64,000 bases of DNA. Source: Solwaraspora sp. WMMD406 (lineage in GTDB: Bacteria > Actinomycetota > Actinomycetes > Mycobacteriales > Micromonosporaceae). Shown in pieces: positions 33,961 through 42,528 of this stretch. Under the pieces are notes generated by a model, which was given only the letters and a program-made list of their open reading frames with translations, ran no database searches and had not been told where the DNA came from. How positions within the stretch are numbered: position 1 is the stretch's first letter; every line of letters starts with the position of its first letter. The position numbers and the translations under genes are program-made. Where the stretch lies: the NCBI RefSeq assembly GCF_029626025.1, contig NZ_JARUBF010000001.1:868001-932000 (forward strand), written 5' to 3'.

Positions 33961-34599
33961 ATGCCTCGCCCCCGCAAGTTCCTCGAGAGCGATGTCGTCA
34001 GCAGTGCCAGTGAGGTGTTCGCCGTGCACGGCCTTGCCGCTGCGACCCTGGATGACCTGGTACGGGCGACGGGCCTGGGGAAGCAGAGCTTGTACAACGC
34101 CTTCGGTGGTAAGCGAGAACTGTTTCTCCGGGCACTTTCCGAGGACCGGGAAGAGGCGGCACGCGCGGTCTCGGAAGCGTTGGGGCACGACGACGCTTCG
34201 CCGCTGGAGCGCATTCGTGGTCATATGCTCGTGATGGCGATCGAGTTCAGCAGCAGTGATCGGCGGGTCTCGCTCACCACGCGTGCACTGGTCGAATCGA
34301 CCGGTGAGGACGATCAGCTTTCGACGGCTGCGAAGGCCGGCATCGAACAGCTCGCCGGGGCATATGCTGAATGCCTGGAACATGCGCGGGAGAACGGGGA
34401 TCTCCCGGCAGGTGCGAACGTGCAGTCGCTGGCAGTCTATTTCGTCGCCATCACTCGAGGGATGGAGCTGCTCGGCCGTGCCGGTGTTGGCCGTGGTGTT
34501 CTCACCGCAGTCGCGCTCGACGCGCTTCGCGTGCTTCACGGTCAGTGGATGGACGAGACCGATGGTCGACCGCACACCCTGCCGCCGGTCGATCCATGA
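33961..34599 (+). CDS. TetR-family regulator
   Basis: 212 residues. N-terminal DNA-binding domain with EVFAVHGLAAATLDDLVRAT and GLGKQSLYNAFGGKRELF (about residues 18-60), of the AcrR/YxaF-like subgroup; the C-terminal domain resembles TetR_C_16-type. Likely autoregulated and controlling the divergent SnoaL-like gene via the 33927 operator. Confidence 0.88.
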   Translation: MPRPRKFLESDVVSSASEVFAVHGLAAATLDDLVRATGLGKQSLYNAFGGKRELFLRALSEDREEAARAVSEALGHDDASPLERIRGHMLVMAIEFSSSDRRVSLTTRALVESTGEDDQLSTAAKAGIEQLAGAYAECLEHARENGDLPAGANVQSLAVYFVAITRGMELLGRAGVGRGVLTAVALDALRVLHGQWMDETDGRPHTLPPVDP

Positions 34600-34623
34600 T
34601 GCCGGACCGGCGCGGCTGGGGCG

Positions 34624-35319
34624 TCAGATTCGAGTCGAGGGTCTGACCCGCACCGGCTCCGCGCTGATCGACGACTGCTTGTTGGTGGACGCCCCTGGTC
34701 CGGTCGCGGCGTACCGGGCGACGGTGGTGCGGACGGCCTCGTCGACTACCTGGGCGACGCGTTCGGCGCTCACCTCCCAGCCCGGCACCAGGAGTGTTGG
34801 CCAGAAGACGTAGTTGGAGATCATTCCCAGGAATTGGGTGGCTGCGAGCTCCACGTCCTCGATCCGCACCGTCCCCGCCTCGTGCTCAGCCAGGAGGTAG
34901 CTGCGTACGGACTCGAAGTAGGGCATCTTCCCGTGCGAGAACTGTGCATGGGCCAGCTCCGGGAACCGTGGCAGCTCGGCGATGACGATCCGGAACAAGT
35001 CGGTCATCTGGGGCCGGCTCAACAGCTCGGCGTAGCGGCGGCCGATGGCGCCGAGCCCGTCGGCGACGTTGCCTGCCGGCGGAGGATCCTCCTCGGCAGC
35101 GGTTGACCAGGACTCGGTGACGATGGCGTCGAACAGGGCGGCCTTGCTCGGAAACTGTTTGAACAAGGTGGCCCGCGAGACACCCGAGCGCTCTGCGATC
35201 CGCGCCAGCGATGTCCGGTCGTAGCCCAGCTCGAGGAACAGCGCGGTCGCGGCCGTCACGATCAGCGCACGCTTTTCCTGGGCGACGCGCTGGTGGTACG
35301 TCGGCACGACCCTGCTCAT
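34624..35319 (-). CDS. TetR-family regulator
   Basis: 231 residues. Helix-turn-helix region: ALFLELGYDRTSLARIAERS and GVSRATLFKQFPSKAALF (about residues 27-65); the C-terminus ends in a basic disordered tail. It is divergent from the SDR gene at 35465, with a large inverted repeat between them, so it probably controls the SDR/Ddn operon. Confidence 0.88.
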   Translation of the reverse strand: MSRVVPTYHQRVAQEKRALIVTAATALFLELGYDRTSLARIAERSGVSRATLFKQFPSKAALFDAIVTESWSTAAEEDPPPAGNVADGLGAIGRRYAELLSRPQMTDLFRIVIAELPRFPELAHAQFSHGKMPYFESVRSYLLAEHEAGTVRIEDVELAATQFLGMISNYVFWPTLLVPGWEVSAERVAQVVDEAVRTTVARYAATGPGASTNKQSSISAEPVRVRPSTRI

Positions 35320-35341
35320 GGACCGAGCATACGAGGTGAGT

Positions 35342-35394
35342 GGCTTGACTCGCCACTGCCTCCGGCCTACTGTCGAGGCAGTGGTGAGTCAGCC
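35342..35394. promoter_or_regulatory. Large inverted repeat between TetR and SDR genes
   Basis: A 21-base arm at 35342-35362 (starting GGCTTGACTCGCC) pairs with a 20-base arm at 35375-35394 (starting GAGGCAGTGG), with one mismatch and one gap. GTGAGTCAGCCGGCTCAC further overlaps arm 2 as a smaller palindrome. Arm content (TGACTCGCCACTGCC) suggests two or more regulator sites. Confidence 0.55.
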
Positions 35395-35464
35395 GGCTCA
35401 CCACTGGCCGGCCGTTCATCGCCGATGATCCCGGTCGGTCACCCGCGTACCGAAGGAACATCTG

Positions 35465-36244
35465 ATGAACCGTTTCGACAACCAGACCGTGCTCGTGACC
35501 GGCGGCACAGGTGGCCAGGGATCGAGCCATGTACGCGCCTTCCACGCGGAGGGAGCGAACGTGGTGATCGGCGACATCGACACCGACCGCGGCACCGCAC
35601 TCGCCGACGAGCTCGGGTCCCGCGCTCACTTCACCCGCCTCGACGTCACGGACGAGAGTTCGTGGTCCGCCGCTGTGCTAGCCGCCGAGAGCGCCTTCGG
35701 GGCTCTGGACGTCCTCGTCAACAACGCGGGCGTCCAGAACCCGCCAGTACCGATCGAGAACACGGACCAGGCCACGTGGTCGCGGATCCTCGACATCAAC
35801 CTGACCGGGACCTTCCTCGGCATCAAGGTCGCCGCCCCCGCTCTGCGCCGAGCGACGGGGGGAGCCATCGTCAACATCGCCTCGACGATGGGCCTGGGCG
35901 GCACGGCGCACTACGCGCCGTACGTCGCCAGCAAGTGGGCCGTGCGGGGCCTCACCCGGACGGCGGCGCTCGAGCTCGGCCGGGACCACATCCGGGTGAA
36001 CACCATCCACCCCGGCGTGATCGCGACCCCCTTCATCCATGAACCAGCAGCCGGTGCCACAGTGGCGATCTCCGACTTCTACTCGCCCGAGCCGTTCGCC
36101 ATCCCCCGCCTCGGAGAGCCGACCGACGTCACCCGGCTTCTCTTGTTCCTCACGTCGTCGGACGCGTCATTCATCACGGGGTCGGAGTACGTCATCGACG
36201 GTGGACTCCTCCTCGGGCCAGCCCTTCAGGCCGAGACCGCATGA
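35465..36244 (+). CDS. SDR-family oxidoreductase
   Basis: 259 residues. TGGTGGQGSS is the cofactor glycine motif, NNAG is present, the catalytic Ser lies in NIASTMGLGG and YVASKWAVRG holds the YxxxK. The ending SEYVIDGGLLLG is the usual classical SDR C-terminus. It resembles 3-alpha-hydroxysteroid dehydrogenase-type SDRs. The ATGA overlap with the following Ddn-like gene shows an operon. Confidence 0.88.
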   Translation: MNRFDNQTVLVTGGTGGQGSSHVRAFHAEGANVVIGDIDTDRGTALADELGSRAHFTRLDVTDESSWSAAVLAAESAFGALDVLVNNAGVQNPPVPIENTDQATWSRILDINLTGTFLGIKVAAPALRRATGGAIVNIASTMGLGGTAHYAPYVASKWAVRGLTRTAALELGRDHIRVNTIHPGVIATPFIHEPAAGATVAISDFYSPEPFAIPRLGEPTDVTRLLLFLTSSDASFITGSEYVIDGGLLLGPALQAETA

Positions 36245-36717
36245 GCCGTCCAGACACGACCGGATGGAACGACGTGGCACGTGACACGACTGTGTCGCAT
36301 CTGCCCGATCACATCCGGCGAGCCATCGAGATCACACCTGCCGCAGGCACCAGCGAACGGATCATCGACATCACGACGGTGGGGCGCCGCACCGGCCGGC
36401 CACGCCGCATCGAGATCTTCTTCTACCGAGCTGCGGGTGCCTCCTATCTGTGTAGCGGCGCCGGCGGTGCCGCGACCGACTGGCATGCGAACCTTCTCGC
36501 CAATCCCGACTTCACCTTCCACCTCAAGTACGGGATCCGCGCAGATCTGCCCGCCCGGGCCACGCCTGTCACCGACCCGGCTGAACGTCAGGCCGTGCTG
36601 GCGGAGATCGTCGCGGATCTCAATCAGCCCCACGACCCCGGCACCATCCGGCCGACTCGGATCGAAGACTGGGCCGACAGCCGGCTGATGCGCATCAGCT
36701 TCCGCCATCGGCCGTGA
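36241..36717 (+). CDS. Ddn-type deazaflavin-dependent nitroreductase family protein
   Basis: 158 residues with the split beta-barrel pattern IDITTVGRRTGRPRRIEI followed by FYRAAGASYLCSG and a later DWHANLLANPDFTFHL, typical of the F420H2-dependent Ddn/quinone reductase family of actinobacteria. It is the second gene of the SDR operon under the divergent TetR regulator. Confidence 0.85.
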   Translation: MSRPDTTGWNDVARDTTVSHLPDHIRRAIEITPAAGTSERIIDITTVGRRTGRPRRIEIFFYRAAGASYLCSGAGGAATDWHANLLANPDFTFHLKYGIRADLPARATPVTDPAERQAVLAEIVADLNQPHDPGTIRPTRIEDWADSRLMRISFRHRP

Positions 36718-36810
36718 GCACGGCTCCCTCGACAGGGACATAGTTCCAGCCGGGGTCGGTCTGCGCGCTACGGTCCGCGTATCACGGCGCGCGCGTTTCA
36801 CGATCGGCAG

Positions 36811-36842
36811 AGTTGTGGGTACGATGGTGGAGTTGTAGGTAC
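36811..36842 (+). promoter_or_regulatory. Direct repeats before the Phd/VapC pair
   Basis: AGTTGTGGGTAC at 36811-36822 and AGTTGTAGGTAC at 36831-36842, two copies exactly 20 bases apart, end 17 bases before the antitoxin start. Toxin-antitoxin operons are normally autoregulated, so this is a good candidate operator. Confidence 0.5.
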
Positions 36843-36859
36843 ACCGAGGGAGGTGTGAG

Positions 36860-37144
36860 TTGAGCACCGTATCCGTCCGGGAGTTCTCGTACAACCCCAG
36901 TGCGATGTTCGCCAGGGTCGAGCGTGGCGAGACGATCGAGGTGACCCGGCACGGCACGGTGATCGCGGTGCTGCTTCCGGGTTCGGCCAGGCTCAGCCAC
37001 TACGCGCCGCTGGTGGCCAAGGGCTTGATCAAGCTGGCCGCCACCACGACGAACGACCTCGACCGGCTGCCGCGTTACGACGTACCGGAGAACGTGTCGC
37101 CGCTGGACGTGCTCCTCGACGCCCGCGAGGACGACGACCGTTGA
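36860..37144 (+). CDS. Phd/YefM-family antitoxin
   Basis: 94 residues from TTG 36860 with a GGGAGGTG ribosome-binding site. TVSVREFSYNPSAMFARVERGETIEVTRHGTVIAVL (residues about 3-38, quoted by ends) is the Phd DNA-binding and dimerisation domain; the acidic C-terminus DLDRLPRYDVPENVSPLD binds the toxin. The TTGA overlap with the next gene couples antitoxin and toxin. Confidence 0.87.
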   Translation: MSTVSVREFSYNPSAMFARVERGETIEVTRHGTVIAVLLPGSARLSHYAPLVAKGLIKLAATTTNDLDRLPRYDVPENVSPLDVLLDAREDDDR

Positions 37145-37533
37145 TCTACCTTGACTCCTCCGCGCTCGTCACCCTCGTCAGCGGCCGTCAGTACTCGGTC
37201 GAACTGGGCGAATACCTCACGACTCACCCTGGCGTGCCGATGAGTACGTCGACCCTGGGGTTCGTCGAGACCGTCCGTACCCTCGACGCGATCGGCAGCT
37301 ACCCGGCCATCATGCAGGAGCTGCTCCGCAGCTTCACCGAGATCCTGCTGACCGCCGAGGTCCGGGACGCCGCTGCCCTCGTCCCGCCGGGCGCGCGATC
37401 CCTGGACGCGATCCACATCGCAAGCGCCCAGGTGTTGGAGGATTCCCTCACGGCCCTGGTCAGCTACGACAAGCGGATGCTTGATATCGCGCACAAGATG
37501 GGACTACCGACGGCGTGTCCTGGTCTCGGCTAG
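37141..37533 (+). CDS. VapC-type PIN-domain toxin
   Basis: 130 residues from TTG 37141 overlapping the antitoxin stop. Acidic active-site residues are visible: YLDSSAL (Asp4), FVETVRTLD, SLDAIHIASAQ and SYDKRML. By family it is a Mg-dependent RNase that cuts tRNA or rRNA when freed from its antitoxin. Confidence 0.88.
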   Translation: MIYLDSSALVTLVSGRQYSVELGEYLTTHPGVPMSTSTLGFVETVRTLDAIGSYPAIMQELLRSFTEILLTAEVRDAAALVPPGARSLDAIHIASAQVLEDSLTALVSYDKRMLDIAHKMGLPTACPGLG

Positions 37534-37590
37534 TTCTCGGATTCTGTCCACGGTCGGCGCGGACAGGATCTGAGGACGGGCCGGTGTCGG

Positions 37591-37779
37591 TCAGCAGACG
37601 GTGGTGGTGACCTGGGTGACGAAGGTCGACCAGGCGGCCGGGGCGAAGGTGAGGGTGCCGCCGGTGCGGTCTTTGCTGTCGCGGACCAGTACGCGGCCCG
37701 GCAGGTTGTCGGCGACTTCGACGCAGTTGCCGCCGTTGCTGTTGCTGCGGCTGGCGGTGCGCCACGCTGGCTCGGTCAT
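37591..37779 (-). CDS. DUF397 protein
   Basis: 62 residues from ATG 37779. WRTASRSNSNGGNCVEVADNL and LVRDSKDRTGGTLTFAPAAW show the full domain. The ATG overlaps the stop of the XRE gene at 37776-37779. It is the counterpart of the two DUF397 genes at 8654 and 8929. Confidence 0.87.
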   Translation of the reverse strand: MTEPAWRTASRSNSNGGNCVEVADNLPGRVLVRDSKDRTGGTLTFAPAAWSTFVTQVTTTVC

Positions 37780-38558
37780 AGCTCCTCTGCCACCCTCGCG
37801 ATCAGGTCCCGGGACGCGTCCCGGGGTAGTGCCACCGAGCGTATCGCCTCCCACGCGTTGACGAAGATGCCGACCTTGGCCGGATCCTCGTAGGTGCGGC
37901 CGTCCACCGGGTTCTCCGTGTAGGCCACCGTCGCCCCGTCCGGCAGCGTGGCCAGCGCGAAGTTGCCCAGCTGGCCGATGTAGAGCCCGGCGTCGACCGG
38001 CACCACGTGCAGCAGCACCCGGTCGCGCCGCGACATCTCCACCAGGTGCAGCAGCTGCTCCTTCATCACCACCGGGTCGCCCCGGCGTAGCGCGGCCTCG
38101 TCGACGATGAACGAGGTGACCGGCGGTGTCCTGCGGTCGAAGACGGTCACCTGGCGAGCGAGCCGGTGCGCCAGCCGCTGCTCGGCCACCTCCGGCGGGA
38201 GCATGCCGACGGCGAGCACCGCGCGGGCGTACGCCTCGGTCTGCAGCAACCCGGGGACGTAGGTCGACTCGTACCCACGCAGCATGTCGGCCTCGGCCTC
38301 GTACTCCGGCCAGGGCTGGAACCAGTCCGGCGGGACGGCCCGGCGGGCGGCGTCGGCGGTCTCCCGCATCAGTGTGCCGCTGCCGAAGACCTCGTCGAGC
38401 TGGTCGGCGGTGTCCGGCAGCGGGATCTGCCGGGCCGTCTCGAACTTGGCGATCAGCGAGGGGGAGACGCTCAGCCGCTGCGCCAACTGCTCCTGCGTCA
38501 TGCCGCCGTTGAGGGTACGTAGGAACTTGAGAGTACGCGGAACACCATTGTCGCTCAC
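37776..38558 (-). CDS. XRE-family regulator with DUF5753
   Basis: 260 residues from GTG 38558. HTH: LKFLRTLNGGMTQEQLAQRL and SVSPSLIAKFETARQIP; DUF5753 domain with LRGYESTYVPGLLQTEAYAR and the C-terminal FVNAWEAIRSVALPRDASRDL. Same length and layout as the 9108 paralogue. Its promoter region is separated from the downstream-divergent operon by an IS66-type insertion whose left end lies 40 bases upstream of the GTG. Confidence 0.9.
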   Translation of the reverse strand: MSDNGVPRTLKFLRTLNGGMTQEQLAQRLSVSPSLIAKFETARQIPLPDTADQLDEVFGSGTLMRETADAARRAVPPDWFQPWPEYEAEADMLRGYESTYVPGLLQTEAYARAVLAVGMLPPEVAEQRLAHRLARQVTVFDRRTPPVTSFIVDEAALRRGDPVVMKEQLLHLVEMSRRDRVLLHVVPVDAGLYIGQLGNFALATLPDGATVAYTENPVDGRTYEDPAKVGIFVNAWEAIRSVALPRDASRDLIARVAEEL

Positions 38559-38598
38559 GTATTACCGGTCCTTCCCCCGACAAGATCAAACCTTCGAA

Positions 38599-40119
38599 GT
38601 GACTGGATAGGTGCGTGGGACCTTGGAATACCGCAAGCGCGCGAGGTGGGTCAGGTGGTTGTGGGAATCCAGGGGCTGCCGGCGGCGGCTCGGGTGAGTG
38701 CGTCGAGCATGTTGATGCCGTGTCGGGTGGCGGTGGCGGTGTAGCTGCGGATCGCGGCGAAGTGTTCGGCTCCGGTCATGGTGCGCATACTGCCGGAGAC
38801 CTTGATCCGGAGTTTCGGCATGCGGATGGTCCGCTCGGCCGGGTTGTTGTCGAACGGGACGGCCGGGTCGGTGAGGAACCGCAGGTAGTCGGCGCGTCGG
38901 TCCCGTAGCCGCACGAACAGGGCGTGGTACTTGCGGTGCAGCTTGTCGGTGCGGTCGGCGGTGGCCTCGGCGCCGAGTACGACGGCCGAGCGCAGCAGGT
39001 GGGTCTGTTCGGCGAGGTCGGCCGGGTCGGGTTCACCGCCGTCGGCGCGGGCCGTGACCGTCAGGTGGTTCAGTTGCCGCAGGGCCGCGGCGGCCTGGCC
39101 GGCGAGGTCGGCGACCTGTCCGGTGGCGGTGTCGACCACGTAGACCAGTTCCCGCAGCACGTGGGCGTTGCACAGGGCGTGGACCGCGTCGGTGTAGGTG
39201 TCGTACGGGGCCCACGCGTCGTGCACGGCGGTGCCGGTGAAGGCGGGCAGCACGCCGGCGTCGTCCATTCCGGCGGTGCCGCGCCGGCGGTGCACGGTGA
39301 GGAGCACGTCGGTGGGTGTGGAGGCGGAGTGCAGCCAGGCGAGGCGGCCGTCGACGCGCATGCCGGTCTCGTCGAAGTGCGCGACCGGGGCGTGTCGGAC
39401 GCGGTCACGGATGACGGGGAGCACCGTGTCGATGACGCCGAGGGCGGTGCGGGTGACCCAGGCGGTGATGGTGGCCGCCGCGACGGGCAGGCCGAACAGG
39501 TCACGGATCGCGTCGGCGGTGCGGCCGATGGACAGGAACTGTCCGTGGAGCAGGTAGACGCCGATCGCGGCGATCCGTGGTCCGTAGACGGCGGGCGCGG
39601 TGGCCCCGACGGGTGTCGCGGCGGTGGTGTGGTGCCCGCACCGGCAGGCGACGGTGACGATCTGGTGCTCGGTCACCACGACCCGAGGCTGGGGGATGTC
39701 GAACACCTGCCGGCGGGTGACCGTCACCTCGGCCGGGTCGGTCAGGCCGCCTCCGCAGCCGCCACAGGTGTCCGGCACATGCCGGACGATCACGTCCGGA
39801 TCCGCCACCTGGGACAGGGTGGTGCCCTCGCCGCCGGTGGGACGGCCCGGCCGGCGACCCGAACGGCCCCGCAGCGACTTCGGCGCCGGTTTGGCCAGCC
39901 CGTCGCTCGACGGCGGTTTCGACGAGTTGGCAGACGACTGCTTCAACCGGGCCTCAAGCTCAGCGATCCGCGTCAGCGCCTGCTCCAGCCGTGCTGCCAG
40001 CCCGGCGTTCAACGCCAGCAGCTCGTCATACGACGGCGGCGGATCGGCGGGCATGGCTGGTCAACCTACCAGCCTCCACAGCAGACAGCACCACCGGGAT
40101 CAGGAACCTATCCAGTCAC
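38599..40119. mobile_element. IS66-family insertion sequence (single-ORF type)
   Basis: 1521 bp bounded by 14-bp inverted repeats GTGACTGGATAGGT (38599-38612) and ACCTATCCAGTCAC (40106-40119). An 8-bp target duplication CCTTCGAA flanks it (38591-38598 and 40120-40127); IS66 elements generate 8-bp duplications. Only the transposase gene is present, without TnpA and TnpB helpers, as in the ISBst12 subgroup. Intact ends and duplication suggest a recent insertion. Confidence 0.93.
38651..40054 (-). CDS. IS66-family transposase
   Basis: 467 residues. N-terminal coiled leucine-rich region, then KQSSANSSKPPSSDGLAKP and a zinc-finger CGGCGGGL (with later CRCGHH), then the DDE core with HFDETGMRVDG, AWAPYDTYTDAVHALCNAH and the C-terminal PFDNNPAERTIRMPKLRIKV carrying the Glu. 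All key motifs intact, so probably active. Encoded on the strand opposite to the operon that follows. Confidence 0.93.
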   Translation of the reverse strand: MPADPPPSYDELLALNAGLAARLEQALTRIAELEARLKQSSANSSKPPSSDGLAKPAPKSLRGRSGRRPGRPTGGEGTTLSQVADPDVIVRHVPDTCGGCGGGLTDPAEVTVTRRQVFDIPQPRVVVTEHQIVTVACRCGHHTTAATPVGATAPAVYGPRIAAIGVYLLHGQFLSIGRTADAIRDLFGLPVAAATITAWVTRTALGVIDTVLPVIRDRVRHAPVAHFDETGMRVDGRLAWLHSASTPTDVLLTVHRRRGTAGMDDAGVLPAFTGTAVHDAWAPYDTYTDAVHALCNAHVLRELVYVVDTATGQVADLAGQAAAALRQLNHLTVTARADGGEPDPADLAEQTHLLRSAVVLGAEATADRTDKLHRKYHALFVRLRDRRADYLRFLTDPAVPFDNNPAERTIRMPKLRIKVSGSMRTMTGAEHFAAIRSYTATATRHGINMLDALTRAAAGSPWIPTTT

Positions 40120-40219
40120 CCTTCGAAGTGTGCTCTGTCGGTCGAAAGTCTTCCACTGGGCAGGTGTGAAAGTCCAGGGTGGATCTGCTGACAGCAGAAA
40201 AATGGAAGGTGGTGCGACC

Positions 40220-40489
40220 TTGTCCAGTGAGCCGTTGATCAAAGTCGGCGACGTGGTGCGGCTGCGCGCCGAGGACTGGGCATTCGGCAACGGACCGGTG
40301 GCTGTCCGGGTCGCCCATCTACGGCACGGTCACGACGTTCCGCAGGTGTCCATGATCGCGGTTATGGGCACGTTCGTCGCCGGTCCCCGGGCCGGTCAGA
40401 TGACGCTGCTGTCGGTGTACAAACACGCCCTGCGGCGACCCGGAGTCGTCGAACGCGACGGCCGACCAGTGGTATCCATCAATCAATGA
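40220..40489 (+). CDS. Small conserved hypothetical protein, paralogue of the 10118 gene
   Basis: 89 residues from TTG 40220, for which GGAAGGTGG is a well-placed ribosome-binding site; ATG 40202 would add six residues. Motifs KVGDVVRLRAEDW, VMGTF and YKHALRRPGVVERDG parallel the C-terminal half of the protein at 10118. Both are divergent from a DUF397/XRE pair. First gene of a three-gene group with the DivIVA-like and zinc-ribbon genes. Confidence 0.7.
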   Translation: MSSEPLIKVGDVVRLRAEDWAFGNGPVAVRVAHLRHGHDVPQVSMIAVMGTFVAGPRAGQMTLLSVYKHALRRPGVVERDGRPVVSINQ

Positions 40490-40510
40490 TGTGCGAAAGG
40501 ACTATCCGCC

Positions 40511-40903
40511 ATGCGTCGACTTCTGGCTTTTCTGCTGTTTCCCCGGCGTACCCGTCGACAGGCCCGGGTGCTCGCGGACCTCGCCGCCCAGGCGCGGCCG
40601 CCGGTCTCCAGGTCGCGGCCGCCGGCCGGGCGCGGTCGCAACACCGCCGCCCACCACTACCACGGCGGCGCGCGGTGGCCGTCGATCAGCCCCGGCCAGG
40701 TCCGCGACCGGCAGTTCCCGGACCGGGCCCGACGCGGCCGTGGCTACGACCCGACCGAGGTACGGGCCTTCCTGCACCTGGTCGCCGACGAGTTGGCGGC
40801 GGTGCGGGCCGAGTTGGCGATGACCCGGGACGAGAACGTACGGATCAAGCAGGCGCTGCGGGACTGGCAGTCGCGGCAGTTCCAGGCCCGGATGCCGGCG
40901 TGA
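40511..40903 (+). CDS. DivIVA-domain protein
   Basis: 130 residues from ATG 40511 (AAAGGA upstream). An Arg-rich N-terminus is followed by RGYDPTEVRAFLHLVADELAAVRAEL (residues about 80-105), the DivIVA lipid-binding/coiled-coil start, and a short C-terminal helix. True DivIVA proteins have this motif at the N-terminus and a long coiled coil; here the motif is C-terminal and the coil short, so it is a small relative, perhaps recruited to the cell pole or septum. Confidence 0.65.
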   Translation: MRRLLAFLLFPRRTRRQARVLADLAAQARPPVSRSRPPAGRGRNTAAHHYHGGARWPSISPGQVRDRQFPDRARRGRGYDPTEVRAFLHLVADELAAVRAELAMTRDENVRIKQALRDWQSRQFQARMPA

Positions 40904-40934
40904 GCCAGGGCCGGGTGACCGGAGGGGAATCGTG

Positions 40935-41099
40935 ATGGTCGCTGCGGTGCTCGCCGCCGTGGTCGCGTTGCTGGTCGGCGCGGTGGCCGGGTTCAGCCTG
41001 TGTCACCACCGGCACCGCTGGTGCCCCCGCTGCGGACGTAACCTGACCTGCCCGGTCTGCACGACTGGCCGGCTGCCGCTCGTTGACGGGAGACCATAG
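40935..41099 (+). CDS. 54-residue membrane protein with a zinc-ribbon-like tail
   Basis: Short gene, ATG 40935 (or GTG 40932) to TAG 41097-41099. One N-terminal membrane helix (VLAAVVALLVGAVAGFSL) is followed by CHHRHRWCPRCGRNLTCPVC, a four-cysteine CxxC-x4-CxxC cluster probably binding zinc on the cytoplasmic side. A GGAGGGGAA ribosome-binding site precedes it, and it follows the DivIVA-like gene by about 30 bases. Function unknown. Confidence 0.65.
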   Translation: MVAAVLAAVVALLVGAVAGFSLCHHRHRWCPRCGRNLTCPVCTTGRLPLVDGRP

Positions 41100-41208
41100 A
41101 ATCCGGCCGCACAGAATCCGCTTCTGCTGCCGACAGGGCGTTACTGCGCTATGCGGCTTGCCCGTCCAGGATCCCGTTCGGCCGGCGTGCTACGACTCGG
41201 CCGGCGTG

Positions 41209-42183
41209 CTACGGCCCGTGTCGCCCGGGTGGGATCGTGCCGGAAACCGCGTGCAGGAGTGCGCCGAGCACCTCGCGGGTGTGCGGTTCGTCGAGCATCT
41301 CGCCGATCCACGCCGCGGCGCCGGCCCGATCCGGGTCACGTACGTTCGGCTCCAGCCATTGCGTGGCGGCGATCTCGGCGATGTGGCCCAGTTGCGCGAT
41401 GAGCATCGAGAAATCGCCGGGGCGGGCGACCGTCGCCGGACCGCCGCCCGCCGCGTACGCCGACATCAGCGCGCGTGCCCGGCCTGGATCTGACCGGCCG
41501 AACTCGAACAGCACACAGGCGAGTTCCTGACCCGGGTCGGCCGGACCGCTGTTCTCCCAGTCGATCACGCACACCCCACCCCGGGCCGTCCGCAGGATGT
41601 TGTCGGCCCACAGGTCGCGGTGACACGTCCGCAACGTCACCGGCTGCTCCAGCCACGACTCCAACGCGACCAGTTCGTCGCGCAGTGCCGCCAGCCGGCC
41701 GGCGAACGGCGCCCCGGCCTCGCGCAGCCGCTCGACCAGCCTGTCCCAGGCGGGGGCGCCCACCGGTGCGGTGTACCACGGGTCCACGTGACCGCCGGCA
41801 GGGACCAACACCCGGTGGATCGCGGCCACCGCGGCGCCCACCAGGACCGGGTCCACACCCGGATCGGGTGCTTCGAGATCGACCCACTCGTACACCCGCA
41901 CCTGCCGGCCACCCACCCGGGCCAGGACAGACCCGTCCGTGGCACGTCGCACCGCCGGCGCCGGTACGCCAGCGGCGCACGCCGCTTCCTGGAACTGGGT
42001 CGACGCCCGCACTCGGTCCTCGCCAGACTCGTGGAACGGCACCTTCACCGCCCACCGGCCATCCACCGTCTCAAGCCGCCACACCTCGCCCTGCCGGCCC
42101 CGAGCGACCGGCCCGTCCGACAGCGTCCGGGCCCGGCCGAGCCCGAACCGGTCGGCCAACTCCGCAGCGTTCACGACGCCCAC
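41209..42183 (-). CDS. Aminoglycoside phosphotransferase-family protein
   Basis: 324 residues from GTG 42183; GTG 42174 or an ATG near 42234 are alternatives. Kinase-like fold: RQGEVWRLETVDGRWAVKVP holds the ATP lysine, TCHRDLWADNIL is the catalytic loop (HxDxxxxN) and CVIDWENSGP the metal-binding Asp. Family members phosphorylate aminoglycosides, macrolides, choline or fructosamine; the true substrate is unknown and resistance should not be assumed. Confidence 0.82.
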   Translation of the reverse strand: MGVVNAAELADRFGLGRARTLSDGPVARGRQGEVWRLETVDGRWAVKVPFHESGEDRVRASTQFQEAACAAGVPAPAVRRATDGSVLARVGGRQVRVYEWVDLEAPDPGVDPVLVGAAVAAIHRVLVPAGGHVDPWYTAPVGAPAWDRLVERLREAGAPFAGRLAALRDELVALESWLEQPVTLRTCHRDLWADNILRTARGGVCVIDWENSGPADPGQELACVLFEFGRSDPGRARALMSAYAAGGGPATVARPGDFSMLIAQLGHIAEIAATQWLEPNVRDPDRAGAAAWIGEMLDEPHTREVLGALLHAVSGTIPPGRHGP

Positions 42184-42337
42184 TACAGCACAACCGGCGC
42201 TACCCCGCGACGACGCATGCCTGTGAAGCTTCATCCCGAGTGCGAGACGCCGAGCTGCCTGGCCAGATATGCTGATCTGGCTACCAACCGGCCGAGCGAC
42301 ACCACCAAAGGTCAACACGCTCGCATGCCGCAGTCCG

Positions 42338-42381
42338 AGCGCGACGGTAGCGCGACGGTAGCGCGACGGTAGCGCGACGGT
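42338..42381. repeat. 11-bp tandem repeat, four perfect copies
   Basis: AGCGCGACGGT repeated four times without change (42338-42348, 42349-42359, 42360-42370, 42371-42381). It lies upstream of the phosphotransferase gene, in a 345-base gene-free stretch (42184-42528) in which I see nothing else. Confidence 0.9.
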
Positions 42382-42528
42382 AGTGGGCACGCAGTCAGCG
42401 GTCGAGGCCGTCGACCTCCGCCGGATCATCGAAGATCACGGTCAAAGTGCTGCGATAGACGCCGGATCTGACGGCACCGTCGGTGACCGGTCACGACGCG
42501 CAGCCAACCTCGCCGAAGGCTGCCCGGG

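Noticed and set aside
41209-42183. Calling the phosphotransferase an antibiotic-resistance gene.
   Set aside because: The fold is shared by many small-molecule kinases; sequence alone gives no substrate and the context shows no biosynthetic cluster.
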